DNA of 64,000 nucleotides from Pseudomonas lutea (GTDB lineage Bacteria > Pseudomonadota > Gammaproteobacteria > Pseudomonadales > Pseudomonadaceae): NCBI RefSeq assembly GCF_000759445.1, contig NZ_JRMB01000001.1, positions 62,001 through 126,000 of the forward strand, written 5' to 3'. The position numbers and the translations under genes are program-made. This document shows, piece after piece, positions 44,971 to 53,684 of this stretch. Under the pieces are notes generated by a model. The model had not been told where the DNA came from. It worked only from the letters and a program-made list of their open reading frames with translations, and made no database searches. How positions within the stretch are numbered: position 1 is the stretch's first letter; each line of letters opens with the position of its first letter.

Positions 44971-46443
44971 ATGGATCATTTGTGGTTCGCCTATCCGTTG
45001 ATCAGCGCCTCGGTGCTGCTGGTCATCGACCTCACGCTCTGGCAGTGGCTGCACCCGCGCTGGCTGCGGCGCAAAATGCTCTGCCGCCTGGTCTTGTTCA
45101 TTCTGTTCAGCATGGCGCTGCTCGATGGCGGGCTCAGCCCGTTGTATCAGGTGCCCGCCGACTGGTCGGTCCCTCGCCATGTCCTGGCCACGATTCTAAC
45201 CATCGCCTGGTGGCTGTTTGGTGCGAGAACGCTGACGGTGCTTGCCGTGGTCGTCATGGAACCGCGCATCGGGGGCAAAGGTCACCTTCTGCAAGATGTG
45301 ATGGGCGCGATCATTTTCATCATCGCCGCGGTGGCTGCCGCCAGCTACGTGCTGGACCTGCCCGTCAAAGGGCTGCTGGCCACCTCCGGCGCGGTGGCGA
45401 TCATCCTCGGCCTTGCCGTGCAGAGTACGCTGGGCGACGTGTTCTCCGGCATCGTGCTCAACGCGACCAAGCCTTTTCGGGTCGACGACTGGATTCGCGT
45501 CGACGACATCGAAGGCAAAGTGATCGAAATCGACTGGCGCTCCACCCATCTGCTCACCTCGGAAGGCAGCATGGCGGTGATTCCCAACGCCATGGCCGCC
45601 AAGACCCGTATCGTCAATTACAGCCGCCCGGACCACTTTCATTCGGTCACGCTGTCCATCGAACTGTCGACCCGCCTTCGCCCCAGCCTGGTCCTGGATT
45701 CCCTCGAAAAAGCCTTGCTCGGTTGCCGCGAACTGTTGGCGCAACCCAAGCCATCGGCGGTGGTGGTCAAGTCCGGTCTGCGCATCGTCGAGTACGAAGT
45801 CACCGGCTACGTCAAATCCCGCGACCGACGCGCCGCCGTGCGCAACCAGCTGTTTGATCTGATCCATCGTCAACTGGCCTCCACCGATACCCGCCAGGAC
45901 CAGCAGCGCCCTGCGACGCGCCAGTCTGCCGTGCTCAACACCGTCAACGCCCTGCGCATGCTCAGCGACGCCGACCGTGCCCAACTGCAAGAGCATATGC
46001 ACCTGAGCGCCTATGCAGCGAAGGACATTGTGCTGGCCGAGGGCGTGGTGCCTGAGGCGTTGTACATCATCGAATCCGGGATCATCTCTGTGTCTCTTCA
46101 ACGGTCGGACGGCTGGCTGGAAGTCGGCCGCATGGGCCCGGGCGAGTTGATCGGCGAGACCGGTTTCGTCGACGCAAGCCCGACGCTGGGGCGTTTTTGT
46201 GCGTATACCGACTGCATGATCTACCGCATCGACAAGGCCGATCTGGAACCGTGGCTGGCCGAGCACCCTGAGCTGCTGGGCGCGTTGGCCGGGCTGGCGA
46301 AATTTCGCGCCAAGGCGCGTGCGGCGCTGCTGGAGACCAAGCCTGTGGTAGCGGATGCCAGCGGTTTCATGAGCTGGCTGCGCAAGAATGTGAGGCGGTT
46401 TGAGGTCACGCGGGGGCCGGGAGCTGATGACAGGAAGGGCTGA
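44971..46443 (+). CDS. MscS-like channel with cyclic-nucleotide-binding domain
   Basis: A 490-residue inner-membrane protein. Residues 1-175 hold about five hydrophobic segments; the pore-lining helix and beta domain of MscS follow (LLATSGAVAIILGLAVQSTL, DVFSGIVLNATKPFRVDDWI, IPNAMAAKTRIVNYSR). Residues 320-450 form a cNMP domain: YAAKDIVLAEGVVPEALYII, GPGELIGETGFVDASPTLG. This is the bacterial cyclic-nucleotide-gated (bCNG) arrangement, in which the extra domain is thought to gate the pore with a nucleotide or reduce mechanosensitivity. The phosphate-binding Arg usual after the GE-motif is replaced around ASPTLGRF, so nucleotide binding is uncertain. Monocistronic. Confidence 0.9.
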   Translation: MDHLWFAYPLISASVLLVIDLTLWQWLHPRWLRRKMLCRLVLFILFSMALLDGGLSPLYQVPADWSVPRHVLATILTIAWWLFGARTLTVLAVVVMEPRIGGKGHLLQDVMGAIIFIIAAVAAASYVLDLPVKGLLATSGAVAIILGLAVQSTLGDVFSGIVLNATKPFRVDDWIRVDDIEGKVIEIDWRSTHLLTSEGSMAVIPNAMAAKTRIVNYSRPDHFHSVTLSIELSTRLRPSLVLDSLEKALLGCRELLAQPKPSAVVVKSGLRIVEYEVTGYVKSRDRRAAVRNQLFDLIHRQLASTDTRQDQQRPATRQSAVLNTVNALRMLSDADRAQLQEHMHLSAYAAKDIVLAEGVVPEALYIIESGIISVSLQRSDGWLEVGRMGPGELIGETGFVDASPTLGRFCAYTDCMIYRIDKADLEPWLAEHPELLGALAGLAKFRAKARAALLETKPVVADASGFMSWLRKNVRRFEVTRGPGADDRKG

Positions 46444-46521
46444 TGAGTCTCGTGGTTGCAGGCTAGTAACCTGGACGGGGTAACCTGCAAAACAAACCAC
46501 GACCCATTGGAAGGCCACGGC

Positions 46522-47187
46522 ATGATCGATCTAAGCACCTGGAACCTGACCCTCCCGGTCGGCACGCCTGCCCGCGTCATCGAGACTCCGCGCCTGGTGG
46601 ACGGTTACTCGGATTCGTACTTTCGCTCCGGCAATACGCTGTTTTTCTGGGCGCCGGTGACGGGCGGGACTACGTCCAAATCGGAGTTTCCGCGTAGCGA
46701 ACTTCGCGAAACCTACAAGGGCGGGGAACTGCGCAACTGGACCTACCCTGAAGCCGATCACCGGATGACCGCCAGCTTGTCGGTCAACCAGGTGCCGTCG
46801 GAAGGCAGGGTGGTGATCGGGCAGATCCACATCTACAAGGGCAAGGGTCCGCTGCTGAAAGTCGAGTATGTCTATGACAAGGCCAAAAAGACCGGCAGCG
46901 TGATCGCCAACTACCGCCTCAAGCCGGGCAGCGCGGACACCAAGGTGGTGATTGCCGAGGACGTCGCACTGAGCGAGCGGTTCACTTACGAGGTTCGCTT
47001 GAGCTCGGCGGGTTACCTGCATGTGATCGCGCAAGGCAACCGATGGGGCAAGCAGCTCAGTAAAAGCTGGCAGGGCAAACAGCTCTATTTCAAGGCGGGG
47101 GTCTACACCCTGGATAACACCGGCTACAAGAACGAAGGCGGGCAGGTGACGTTCAACACGCTGGAGGCCATGCACAGCAAGGGTTGA
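46522..47187 (+). CDS. Polysaccharide lyase family 7, alginate lyase
   Basis: A 221-residue beta-jelly-roll enzyme cleaving alginate by beta-elimination. The three PL7 signature regions are present: SEFPRSELRE near residue 55, GQIH (Gln/His) near residue 98, and YFKAGVYTL near residue 193. The start at 46522 (MIDLSTWNLTLPVG), with GGAAGG seven bases upstream, gives a protein without a signal peptide. It is either cytoplasmic or exported by another route. It lies 3 kb from an AlgE-like R-module protein, hinting at a shared alginate theme. Confidence 0.92.
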   Translation: MIDLSTWNLTLPVGTPARVIETPRLVDGYSDSYFRSGNTLFFWAPVTGGTTSKSEFPRSELRETYKGGELRNWTYPEADHRMTASLSVNQVPSEGRVVIGQIHIYKGKGPLLKVEYVYDKAKKTGSVIANYRLKPGSADTKVVIAEDVALSERFTYEVRLSSAGYLHVIAQGNRWGKQLSKSWQGKQLYFKAGVYTLDNTGYKNEGGQVTFNTLEAMHSKG

Positions 47188-47260
47188 CGAGGCACGGCAG
47201 AGTGTCCTGCTGGACAAGCGCCAACCCGAATGCACGACTGATTCGGGCCAGCACCTGGCT

Positions 47261-48538
47261 TTAACGTGATCCTCCCTTGCCGGGGTCACGCACATGAGCT
47301 GTCAAATACCAGAGCACCAGTGCCGCTGCGCTGGTCGATGCACCCAAGAGGCAGACCGCGACCCATCCCCAGCGTGCATACACTTGGGTCGCTGCCACCG
47401 CGCCGACCGCGCTTCCGACCGAGTAGAAGCACATATAAGCGCCGACCAGACGGCTTTGGGCGTCAGGGCGCGCGGCGAAGATCAGGCTTTGGCTGGTGAC
47501 GTGGACGGCTTGCACGGCGAAGTCGAGCAGTATCACCCCGCAGACCAGCGCGATCAGCGAAGTCTGGGCAAAGCCGATGGGTACCCAAGAAAGAGTCAGT
47601 ACGCACAAAGCAAGACCGGTGACGCGCTGCCCTAAACCCTGGTCGGCCCACCGACCGGCCCTTCTGGCTGCCAGTGCGCCGGCCACTCCAGCCAGACCGA
47701 AAAGCCCGATTGCAGTATGCGACAGCGATAGAGGCGGGGCGCTCAGGGGCAAGACCATTGCCGTCCACAATACTGAAAATGAGGCGAAGATCAGCAACGC
47801 CAACAGACCCCGTATCCGCAGGACGGGTTCGCTCACCAGCAGCTTGAAAAGCGACCGGATGAGGGCGACATATGAGTCTCGAGTAGACGGCGAAGCAGCC
47901 TTTGGGATCGTTCTCCACAGCACTGCGCCAAGGATGAGCATCAAGCCTGAAGACAGAAAATAAACGGCGCGCCAGCCCGCCAGATCAGCGATCAGTCCGG
48001 ACGCGAAGCGTGCCAGCAGGATCCCCAACACAATGCCACTGGTGACCGTGCCGACGGCTCGACCCCGTTGGGAGGGCGTTGCCAGCGACGCTGCATACGC
48101 CACGACCACTTGAACCACCACGGCCATCAAGCCCACAACGATAAGGGTGCCCAGCAGCACCAGCCAGGTAGGTGAAGCGCCGACGCCTGCGAGCGCCAGT
48201 GCTGACAGCAGGATCTGACCGAGGATTAGCCGTTTACGATTGACCCGGTCACCCAGCGGGACAATCAGCAGCAAACCCGCTGCATAGCCAGCCTGCGTCG
48301 CTGTCACTACGATTCCGATCACGGCCGGCGCCACCCCCAGGCTCTGCGCCATGGAATCGAGCAAAGGCTGAGCGAAATACACGTTGGCAACAGCCAAGGC
48401 GCAGGTGACGGCGAACAGCACGGTCAGAGCGGATGAAAGCCCGGTGTGATCATCATCTGCGGGAGTCGTTTGCACAGGTATCTGCGCCGGGTCGAAGCTG
48501 GACGACTGACGGGTCAACTGTTCGGTCTCGGCTGTCAT
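47261..48538 (-). CDS. MFS efflux transporter
   Basis: A 425-residue inner-membrane exporter with about twelve hydrophobic segments, similar to the MFS protein at 18705-19889 (VANVYFAQPLLDSMAQSLG; IVPLGDRVNRKRLILGQ). Start at 48538 (MTAETEQLTRQS), with GGAAG six bases upstream; an ATG at 48550 is an alternative. It is divergent from an HxlR-family regulator across a long inverted repeat, the usual layout of a pump with its own repressor. Substrate unknown. Confidence 0.86.
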   Translation of the reverse strand: MTAETEQLTRQSSSFDPAQIPVQTTPADDDHTGLSSALTVLFAVTCALAVANVYFAQPLLDSMAQSLGVAPAVIGIVVTATQAGYAAGLLLIVPLGDRVNRKRLILGQILLSALALAGVGASPTWLVLLGTLIVVGLMAVVVQVVVAYAASLATPSQRGRAVGTVTSGIVLGILLARFASGLIADLAGWRAVYFLSSGLMLILGAVLWRTIPKAASPSTRDSYVALIRSLFKLLVSEPVLRIRGLLALLIFASFSVLWTAMVLPLSAPPLSLSHTAIGLFGLAGVAGALAARRAGRWADQGLGQRVTGLALCVLTLSWVPIGFAQTSLIALVCGVILLDFAVQAVHVTSQSLIFAARPDAQSRLVGAYMCFYSVGSAVGAVAATQVYARWGWVAVCLLGASTSAAALVLWYLTAHVRDPGKGGSR

Positions 48539-48558
48539 AAAGGCTTCCATGTCAGTAA

Positions 48559-48619
48559 GCTGGTTTCAATTAAAAACTGGATCGGATTCTTGATAATCCA
48601 GTCTCTAATTGCAACCAGT
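48559..48619. promoter_or_regulatory. Long inverted repeat in the MFS-HxlR gap
   Basis: Two 24-base arms (48559-48582 and 48596-48619) match as inverted repeats at 20 of 24 positions around a 13-base spacer. Each arm contains CTGGTT or its equivalent and ACTGGAT. Likely operator for the HxlR dimer or the overlapping divergent promoters. Confidence 0.65.
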
Positions 48620-48672
48620 ATCTCGCCGGCTCTTGAAACAGATCCGGCCAATCAACATCGGAATAACGAGAA

Positions 48673-49131
48673 ATGGCAGAAGAAGCCTCTCTACCCAGCA
48701 ATGAATGTCCCGTAGCCAGAACGCTGGAAGCCATCGGCGATCGCTGGTCGCTGATGATCATCCGCGAAGCGTTTGACGATGTGCGCCGGTTCAGCGAATT
48801 TCAGAAAAACCTGGGCGTTGCCAGGAACATTCTGGCGTCGCGGCTCAAAGCACTGGTGGCGACAGGAGTGTTCGACGTCGCACCCGCGTCAGATGGCAGC
48901 GCCTACAAGGAGTACGTGCTGACGGATAAGGGGCGAGCCATTTTCCCCGTCGTGATCAGCATGAGGCAGTGGGGCGAACGCTACCTGTTTGCGCCGCAAG
49001 AGGCGCGCTCAGTGTTAGTGGACAATGCATCTGGTCAGCCTGTGAAGCCACTTGTCGTGCTTTCTTCGAGCGGCCAACCGCTAAGTCCCGGGGATTGTCA
49101 CCGAGTACGGGTGTCAGTTGCGGATGCTTGA
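48673..49131 (+). CDS. HxlR-family winged-helix transcriptional regulator
   Basis: A 152-residue regulator. The HxlR signature is plain: CPVARTLEAIGDRWSLMIIREAFDDVRRFSEFQKNLG, VARNILASRLKALVATGVF, and the wing KEYVLTDKGRAIFPVVISMRQWGERYL. The single N-terminal Cys (NECPVAR) is a common redox or quinone-sensing position in this family. Divergent from an MFS exporter and probably controls it. Confidence 0.9.
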   Translation: MAEEASLPSNECPVARTLEAIGDRWSLMIIREAFDDVRRFSEFQKNLGVARNILASRLKALVATGVFDVAPASDGSAYKEYVLTDKGRAIFPVVISMRQWGERYLFAPQEARSVLVDNASGQPVKPLVVLSSSGQPLSPGDCHRVRVSVADA

Positions 49132-49669
49132 GACGGAGGGTACGCGACGCGCAGAGCCATGGTCCGAGTACCTGCGGCAGTCTTGATTGAACGGGCCGCG
49201 ATAGTGAACCGGGCCTGTAGGCCGCCTGCCTGCTCTGTGGCGATAGCTGCTACCCGCATTGCCGCGCATTCGATCCAACACTCAGACGAGTTGCCGTACA
49301 CCGAGCCCCAGAATCAGACCACCGCAAAGGCGATCAATAACTTTTCGGGCCTTTTGGTACATCGACGAAATCCTCGATTGCGACAGCATGACCGCCACAA
49401 GCCCATACCAGGTCAACGATCCAGGCACGCCGGCAACCCCGACAGCAGCACAGCCAGCCCCGATTATTGGACCTCCTCTTAGGGTGCGGTGAGCTGTCAG
49501 CAACGGCAAAATCCGCCGAGCCTGGCTGGGAGACCACCCGTCCTGGGTCGTCTAGGGCGCCGAGCACGGGAACATCCCGAAACGGCATTGGAAAATGCGC
49601 TTGACCTTGCTCTGGTGGGAAGGTCTAGCGTGACCGCTTCGTATCTGCCCTCATCCAGGATGCCCCTTC
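49132..49669. other. Degenerate intergenic region
   Basis: No intact gene seen in about 540 bases. The only recognisable content is the LysE-type remnant at 49282-49509 on the minus strand and the DUF305 promoter region. A 107-codon plus-strand frame at 49159-49482 has unnatural composition and overlaps the remnant. Confidence 0.6.
49282..49509 (-). pseudogene. LysE/RhtB-family exporter, C-terminal remnant
   Basis: The last 45 residues (LTWYGLVAVMLSQSRI ... ARKVIDRLCGGLILGLGVRQLV) have the characteristic end of LysE/RhtB amino-acid exporters: a penultimate membrane helix, a basic loop and a final G-L-I-L-G-L-G helix. The preceding residues look unrelated, and the N-terminal 150 residues of the family are missing in all frames nearby, so this is a truncated gene. 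Confidence 0.5.
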
Positions 49670-50011
49670 ATGAAAAAGATTGCCGCCCTTATCAGCGTCA
49701 TTGCCCTGCTTGCCGTCACAGCCGTCAGGGCTGACGAGACGGAGGACATCAAACAGATGCATGAGGCCTATCGGCAATCAATGGGCGCCATGAAAGACGA
49801 CATGCATCACGGGATGATGAGTGACGACCCGGACGTTGCGTTCGCGGCAGGCATGCTGCCTCACCACGAAGGCGCGGTTGAGATGGCGGAGATCGAGCTC
49901 AAATACGGCAAGGATCCGCAGATTCTGGAGCTGGCGCGCAAGATTGTGGCGGCGCAGGCCGCGGAAATCGCGCAGATGAAGAACTGGCTCAAGGCTCATC
50001 CTGCCCACTAA
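49670..50011 (+). CDS. DUF305 exported protein
   Basis: A 113-residue protein with an N-terminal signal peptide (MKKIAALISVIALLAVTAVRA). The DUF305 hallmark AAGMLPHHEGAVEMAEIELKYG near residue 60 and the closing AQAAEIAQMKNWLKAH are present. An extra Met/His-rich stretch (MKDDMHHGMMSDDP) precedes it. DUF305 proteins are ferritin-like helical bundles often found with copper-handling genes; the Met/His content fits periplasmic metal binding, but no copper genes adjoin. Confidence 0.85.
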   Translation: MKKIAALISVIALLAVTAVRADETEDIKQMHEAYRQSMGAMKDDMHHGMMSDDPDVAFAAGMLPHHEGAVEMAEIELKYGKDPQILELARKIVAAQAAEIAQMKNWLKAHPAH

Positions 50012-50335
50012 AGCTGCAAAGTCCCGAGCCCTTGATCGGGAGCGCTGATATCCCAAGGAAAGGTTCTTAGTGGCCCGGCTACCCGCTGAACGTTGGGCCG
50101 CTATAGTCGGGCTAGATAGCTGCTCCCGACCCATGTGCGCTACACCCTCATACCATTTTTTCGCTTTGATCCCAATTTCGATAGACGGCGGTCGGCGCAC
50201 TGGTAAACCCTTGGATCTCAACCACACTGTTGCGCAGTCCAACCCTCATGCAGTCTGTTCGTTGTCCGGGATCGCACCGCCTCATTGGCTCCCTGGTGGA
50301 TAAGGAGACACTTGAATCCCCAGCAGAGAGTCATC

Positions 50336-52423
50336 ATGGCAAAATTCAACGTTAAAGATTTCGGCGCGAAGGGTAATGGCAGCAGTGACGATACGCTCGC
50401 CATCCAAAAAGCCATCGATGCCGCCGCTGCGGCGGGCGGCGGACAGGTGTACTTGCCCGAGGGCACTTACATGGTCAGCGCAACGACTGGCAGTTGCCTC
50501 GCCCTGAAGAGCAATGTTTCACTGGTCGGCCAAGGCATGGGCGTCTCGACACTCAAGCTGGCGAACGACCTGCCTTCCGCTGTCACTGGCATCCTGACGG
50601 CCAACGGCACACACGATGTGGGGGCCAGCAAGCTGACGCTTGATGGCAACCTTCAGCACAACACGGGATATTTTTCAGGCTGGCTGAATGGCAGCGGGAC
50701 TAATGTCAGGATTGATAGCGTAGAAGCCAAGAACGCAGCCGGCAACGGTTTCGATTTGCAGGGCACCGATGGTTTGGTGCAGGTAGAGCTGAGCAACAGC
50801 GTCGCCCATGACAATGACTACGGTGTGCGCGGCTATGCAATGACTGCCAGCCTGTTGCATGACAATGTCGCCTACGCAAACCGGACTGGTTTCAATGTCG
50901 GCGGCGATGTTCAGGTAGTGGACAACGACGCTTATAGCAATACCGACTTCGGAATATTCGTGCAAAGCACCGGCACTACCGTCAAGGGCGGCGAAGTCTA
51001 CGGCAATGGCGATGACGGAATTCACACCGCGTTCGCCCGTCATTTCAAGATCACGGGCGTTGATATTCATGACAACAAGGGCAGCGGGATATACATCGCA
51101 AGCAGCGTAAACGGCGACGTCTTTTCAAACACAATCCACAATAATTCTCTAGGCAGCCCCGTGGCCGAAATTCAGGTATACGGCGTGACCAAGGTCAGTA
51201 CCTCCAGCGAATCCCACGACATCCGGTTGACCGGGAATATCATCACTGGCAGCGAACAGTCCACTTACGGCATCCGCGAAAGCAACGTCGTGTTTGACAA
51301 TTCGTACACGCACAACGTCATCAGTCACATCCAAACGGGCGCCATTGCCGCGCTCGCCAGCAGCGAAGTTTCGGACAATACCGACTCTATCTACATCTAC
51401 GGTACCCGCTCAAACGACAAGCTCAACGGTGACATCACTCAAGATGTGATATACGGCGGCGCTGGCAACGACGCCCTTAACGGCAAGGGCAACAACGACA
51501 CCCTGATCGGTGGCACTGGCGTAGACAAGCTCACCGGTGGCGAGGGGAATGATATTTTCCGCTTCCATACGGTCAGTGAGAGCTATCGCACCGCGACCAA
51601 GTCATATGCGGATGTGATCACCGATTTCGACGTGGCCCATGACAAGATCGACGTAGCAGGTGCCGGTATCGGCTTCACCGGGCTGGGGAATGGCCACAAC
51701 CACACACTCTTGCTGGCTTACAACGAGGCCAAGAACGTCACTTATCTGAAGAATCTGGACGCGGACGTGCTGGGGCAACGGTTCGAGTTGGCCTTGAACG
51801 GCAACTTCCTGCATACCTTCACCAATGCCAATCTGCAATCCGTGATCCAGGGCACCGACGGCAGTGACAAGCTCATGGGAACCAGCGCTGCGGAAACCTT
51901 ACTGGGCGGTGCAGGCAGGGACACGCTTAATGGGGGCGCCGGCGATGATCGACTCGACGGCGGGGCTGGCGGCGATACCCTGACGGGGGGCGCGGGCGCC
52001 GATACCTTCGTGTACGGCAACTTTCGAAACAGCCAGCGTTACGACAATGACGGCACCGCACAGCGGGACACGATCACTGACTTCAATGGGAACGAAAACG
52101 ACGTCATCGATGTGTCTGCTACGGGTTTTCTTGGCTTGGGCAATGGGCACAACGGTACGCTCAAGGTGGTCGTGAACGCCGCCGGCACCCTGACCGCGCT
52201 CAAATCACTGGACGCCAGTGACCGGGACGGGGCGCGCTTCGAGTTGCTGCTGCAGGGCAACCACGTCGCGGATCTCACCCCGGCTCATTTGATATTCAAA
52301 GACTTTGACGGGAGTAAAGTTGTGTCCTCCTCGCCGCTACTGAGCACCGTAGACAGCCATACCGACGCGACGGCCATCAGCCTTATCGGCGTGGCAGAGC
52401 ATGGGGGCGAGCATCTGGGCTGA
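50336..52423 (+). CDS. AlgE-like right-handed beta-helix protein with two RTX R-modules
   Basis: A 695-residue protein, probably a type I secretion substrate since it lacks a signal peptide. Start at 50336 (MAKFNVKDFGAKGNGSSDDT). Residues 1-360 match the A-module of AlgE-type mannuronan C5-epimerases (SDDTLAIQKAIDAAAAAGGGQVYLPEGTY, NVAYANRTGFNV). Two R-modules follow, each with glycine/aspartate nonapeptides (from about 374 and 523) and a tail of the AlgE type (SYRTATKSYADVITDFD, GLGNGHNHTL, ADVLGQRFELALNGN). The epimerase motif YGFDPHE reads NGFDLQG (Asn137, Asp140, Gln142), and the later catalytic Asp is not evident, so activity is doubtful or altered. Confidence 0.85.
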   Translation: MAKFNVKDFGAKGNGSSDDTLAIQKAIDAAAAAGGGQVYLPEGTYMVSATTGSCLALKSNVSLVGQGMGVSTLKLANDLPSAVTGILTANGTHDVGASKLTLDGNLQHNTGYFSGWLNGSGTNVRIDSVEAKNAAGNGFDLQGTDGLVQVELSNSVAHDNDYGVRGYAMTASLLHDNVAYANRTGFNVGGDVQVVDNDAYSNTDFGIFVQSTGTTVKGGEVYGNGDDGIHTAFARHFKITGVDIHDNKGSGIYIASSVNGDVFSNTIHNNSLGSPVAEIQVYGVTKVSTSSESHDIRLTGNIITGSEQSTYGIRESNVVFDNSYTHNVISHIQTGAIAALASSEVSDNTDSIYIYGTRSNDKLNGDITQDVIYGGAGNDALNGKGNNDTLIGGTGVDKLTGGEGNDIFRFHTVSESYRTATKSYADVITDFDVAHDKIDVAGAGIGFTGLGNGHNHTLLLAYNEAKNVTYLKNLDADVLGQRFELALNGNFLHTFTNANLQSVIQGTDGSDKLMGTSAAETLLGGAGRDTLNGGAGDDRLDGGAGGDTLTGGAGADTFVYGNFRNSQRYDNDGTAQRDTITDFNGNENDVIDVSATGFLGLGNGHNGTLKVVVNAAGTLTALKSLDASDRDGARFELLLQGNHVADLTPAHLIFKDFDGSKVVSSSPLLSTVDSHTDATAISLIGVAEHGGEHLG

Positions 52424-52570
52424 TCGGCAGGCAGATTGAGTTCGCCTCTCTACGGTATTGGTAAGAAACGCTCATCTGTCTTTGTATAGATGAGCCTTGG
52501 CGAATTCAGTCAGCAGGCAAGTGGTGTGCGCAGAAGCTGCCCATCTATACCTGGATTTCCCAGGTAGAGT

Positions 52571-52760
52571 TCATCGACGATGGCTGTCTATGCCTTCGGG
52601 GCTGAGCAGCCCCAACTGCAGCGCCTGCGGCACAACATCAATAAACGCGCGCACCTTTGAATTCAACGCAGATCGCTCTGTTGCGCCCGCGTAGATTTCC
52701 ACCGGCTGTGACTCCACCCTGGCATCAGCGCAGTCGCCCCATTTTGCCAACGGCACCAGG
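52571..52760 (-). pseudogene. LysR-family regulator, C-terminal remnant
   Basis: The frame reads VLVPLAKWGDCADARVESQP ... NSKVRAFIDVVPQALQLGLL, the end of a LysR substrate-binding domain (VLVP followed later by KVRAFID). Nothing resembling the LysR N-terminus or middle remains, and the IS66 element starts about 120 bases upstream of it. The insertion or an associated deletion probably removed the rest. Confidence 0.6.
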
Positions 52761-52882
52761 ACACCGCGCTTACGAGCGCAAGCACGGCCTGTCTGATGTT
52801 GGCCGACTTATGATTGTCGTTACCGTTAGTTGTGGGGTAACCGTCCGAGCAACACATCTTCCTGATGCCATCGGTTAAGGCG

Positions 52883-52914
52883 ATGGTGTCCACCTAAATT
52901 TAAGTGGACACCAT
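52883..52914. repeat. 32-base palindrome at the left of the IS66 element
   Basis: Arms 52883-52898 and 52899-52914 match at 15 of 16 positions with no spacer. It may be the element's left terminus, or an operator controlling tnpA. Confidence 0.7.
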
Positions 52915-52939
52915 TTTTAGCCTTTTTAAGCGGACGCCC

Positions 52940-53329
52940 ATGCCACAAGAACGCCGTTCCTATTCCAAGTCCTTCAAGGCCCAGGTCATTACTGAGTGCG
53001 CCCATCCTGACACTTCAATTGCCAATGTCGCCTTGACCCACAACCTCAATGCAAACCTCGTCCATAAATGGATTCGGGTGCATGCGCAGAAAAACCTGGC
53101 ACTGCAAACTGCCTTCATCCCGGTCAAGACTTCGCCGCCGGTGCCGATGCATCAGGCCCTTCCTGCCACGATCCGAATCGAAGTGCCGCATCCAAAAGGT
53201 GTAGTCGTGGTGAGTTGGCCAGCAGAAATGCAGCGGCGTGTTCTGCTTTCCTACGAGACCTGCTGCGATGATCCGCGTCGATTCCATCTGTCTCGCCACC
53301 GAGCCCATGGACATGCGCGCCGGCACTGA
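52940..53329 (+). CDS. tnpA: IS66 accessory protein TnpA, frameshifted near its end
   Basis: Start at 52940 (MPQERRSYSKSFKAQVITEC). Residues 1-60 form the helix-turn-helix of the TnpA/IS3-orfA type (SIANVALTHNLNANLVHKWIRVH). At about 53220 the frame leaves the expected path: in the +1 frame the sequence continues NAAACSAFLRDLLR and stops at TGA 53269-53271, overlapping the tnpB ATG in the usual ATGA fashion. In the frame as read it runs on through unrelated residues to 53329. A one-base insertion near 53222-53228, or a ribosomal frameshift, would explain this. Confidence 0.7.
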   Translation: MPQERRSYSKSFKAQVITECAHPDTSIANVALTHNLNANLVHKWIRVHAQKNLALQTAFIPVKTSPPVPMHQALPATIRIEVPHPKGVVVVSWPAEMQRRVLLSYETCCDDPRRFHLSRHRAHGHARRH

Positions 53330-53603
53330 AACCGCGCTCGCACGAGTCGTGGCGGTGTTCGGTGCGGCGAAGCCGCACTGTGCCTATATGTTCGCCAACC
53401 GCCGCGCCAATCGAATGAAAGTGCTGGTGCATGACGGCGTGGGGATTTGGCTTGCCGCCCGGCGTTTGAATCAAGGACGCTTCTTCTGGCCGGGTGTGCG
53501 ACACGGCTCCGAAGTTGAGTTGGATGCCGAGCAACTTCAGGCCCTGGTGCTCGGTTTACCTTGGCAGCGCGTCGGTGCAGGCGGAATCATCTCGATGCTT
53601 TAA
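53268..53603 (+). CDS. tnpB: IS66 accessory protein TnpB (IS66 Orf2-like)
   Basis: A 111-residue protein. Start at 53268 (MIRVDSICLATEPMDMRAG). The conserved IS66 Orf2 pattern is complete: MDMRAGTETALARVV, AYMFANRRANRMKVLVHDGVGIWLAARRL, and GRFFWP. Required with TnpA and TnpC for efficient transposition, although its biochemical role is unclear. Intact. Confidence 0.9.
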   Translation: MIRVDSICLATEPMDMRAGTETALARVVAVFGAAKPHCAYMFANRRANRMKVLVHDGVGIWLAARRLNQGRFFWPGVRHGSEVELDAEQLQALVLGLPWQRVGAGGIISML

Positions 53604-53684
53604 CATCTGCCATGGCGTGCTTGCCAGCGCAATTGGCCCATCAGTCTATCGTCGCCATCAGCCCTCTCTGGCAAAATCGGCGGC

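Noticed and set aside
49159..49482. 107-codon plus-strand frame after the HxlR gene
   Set aside because: Unnatural composition and overlap with a recognisable LysE-type C-terminus on the other strand.
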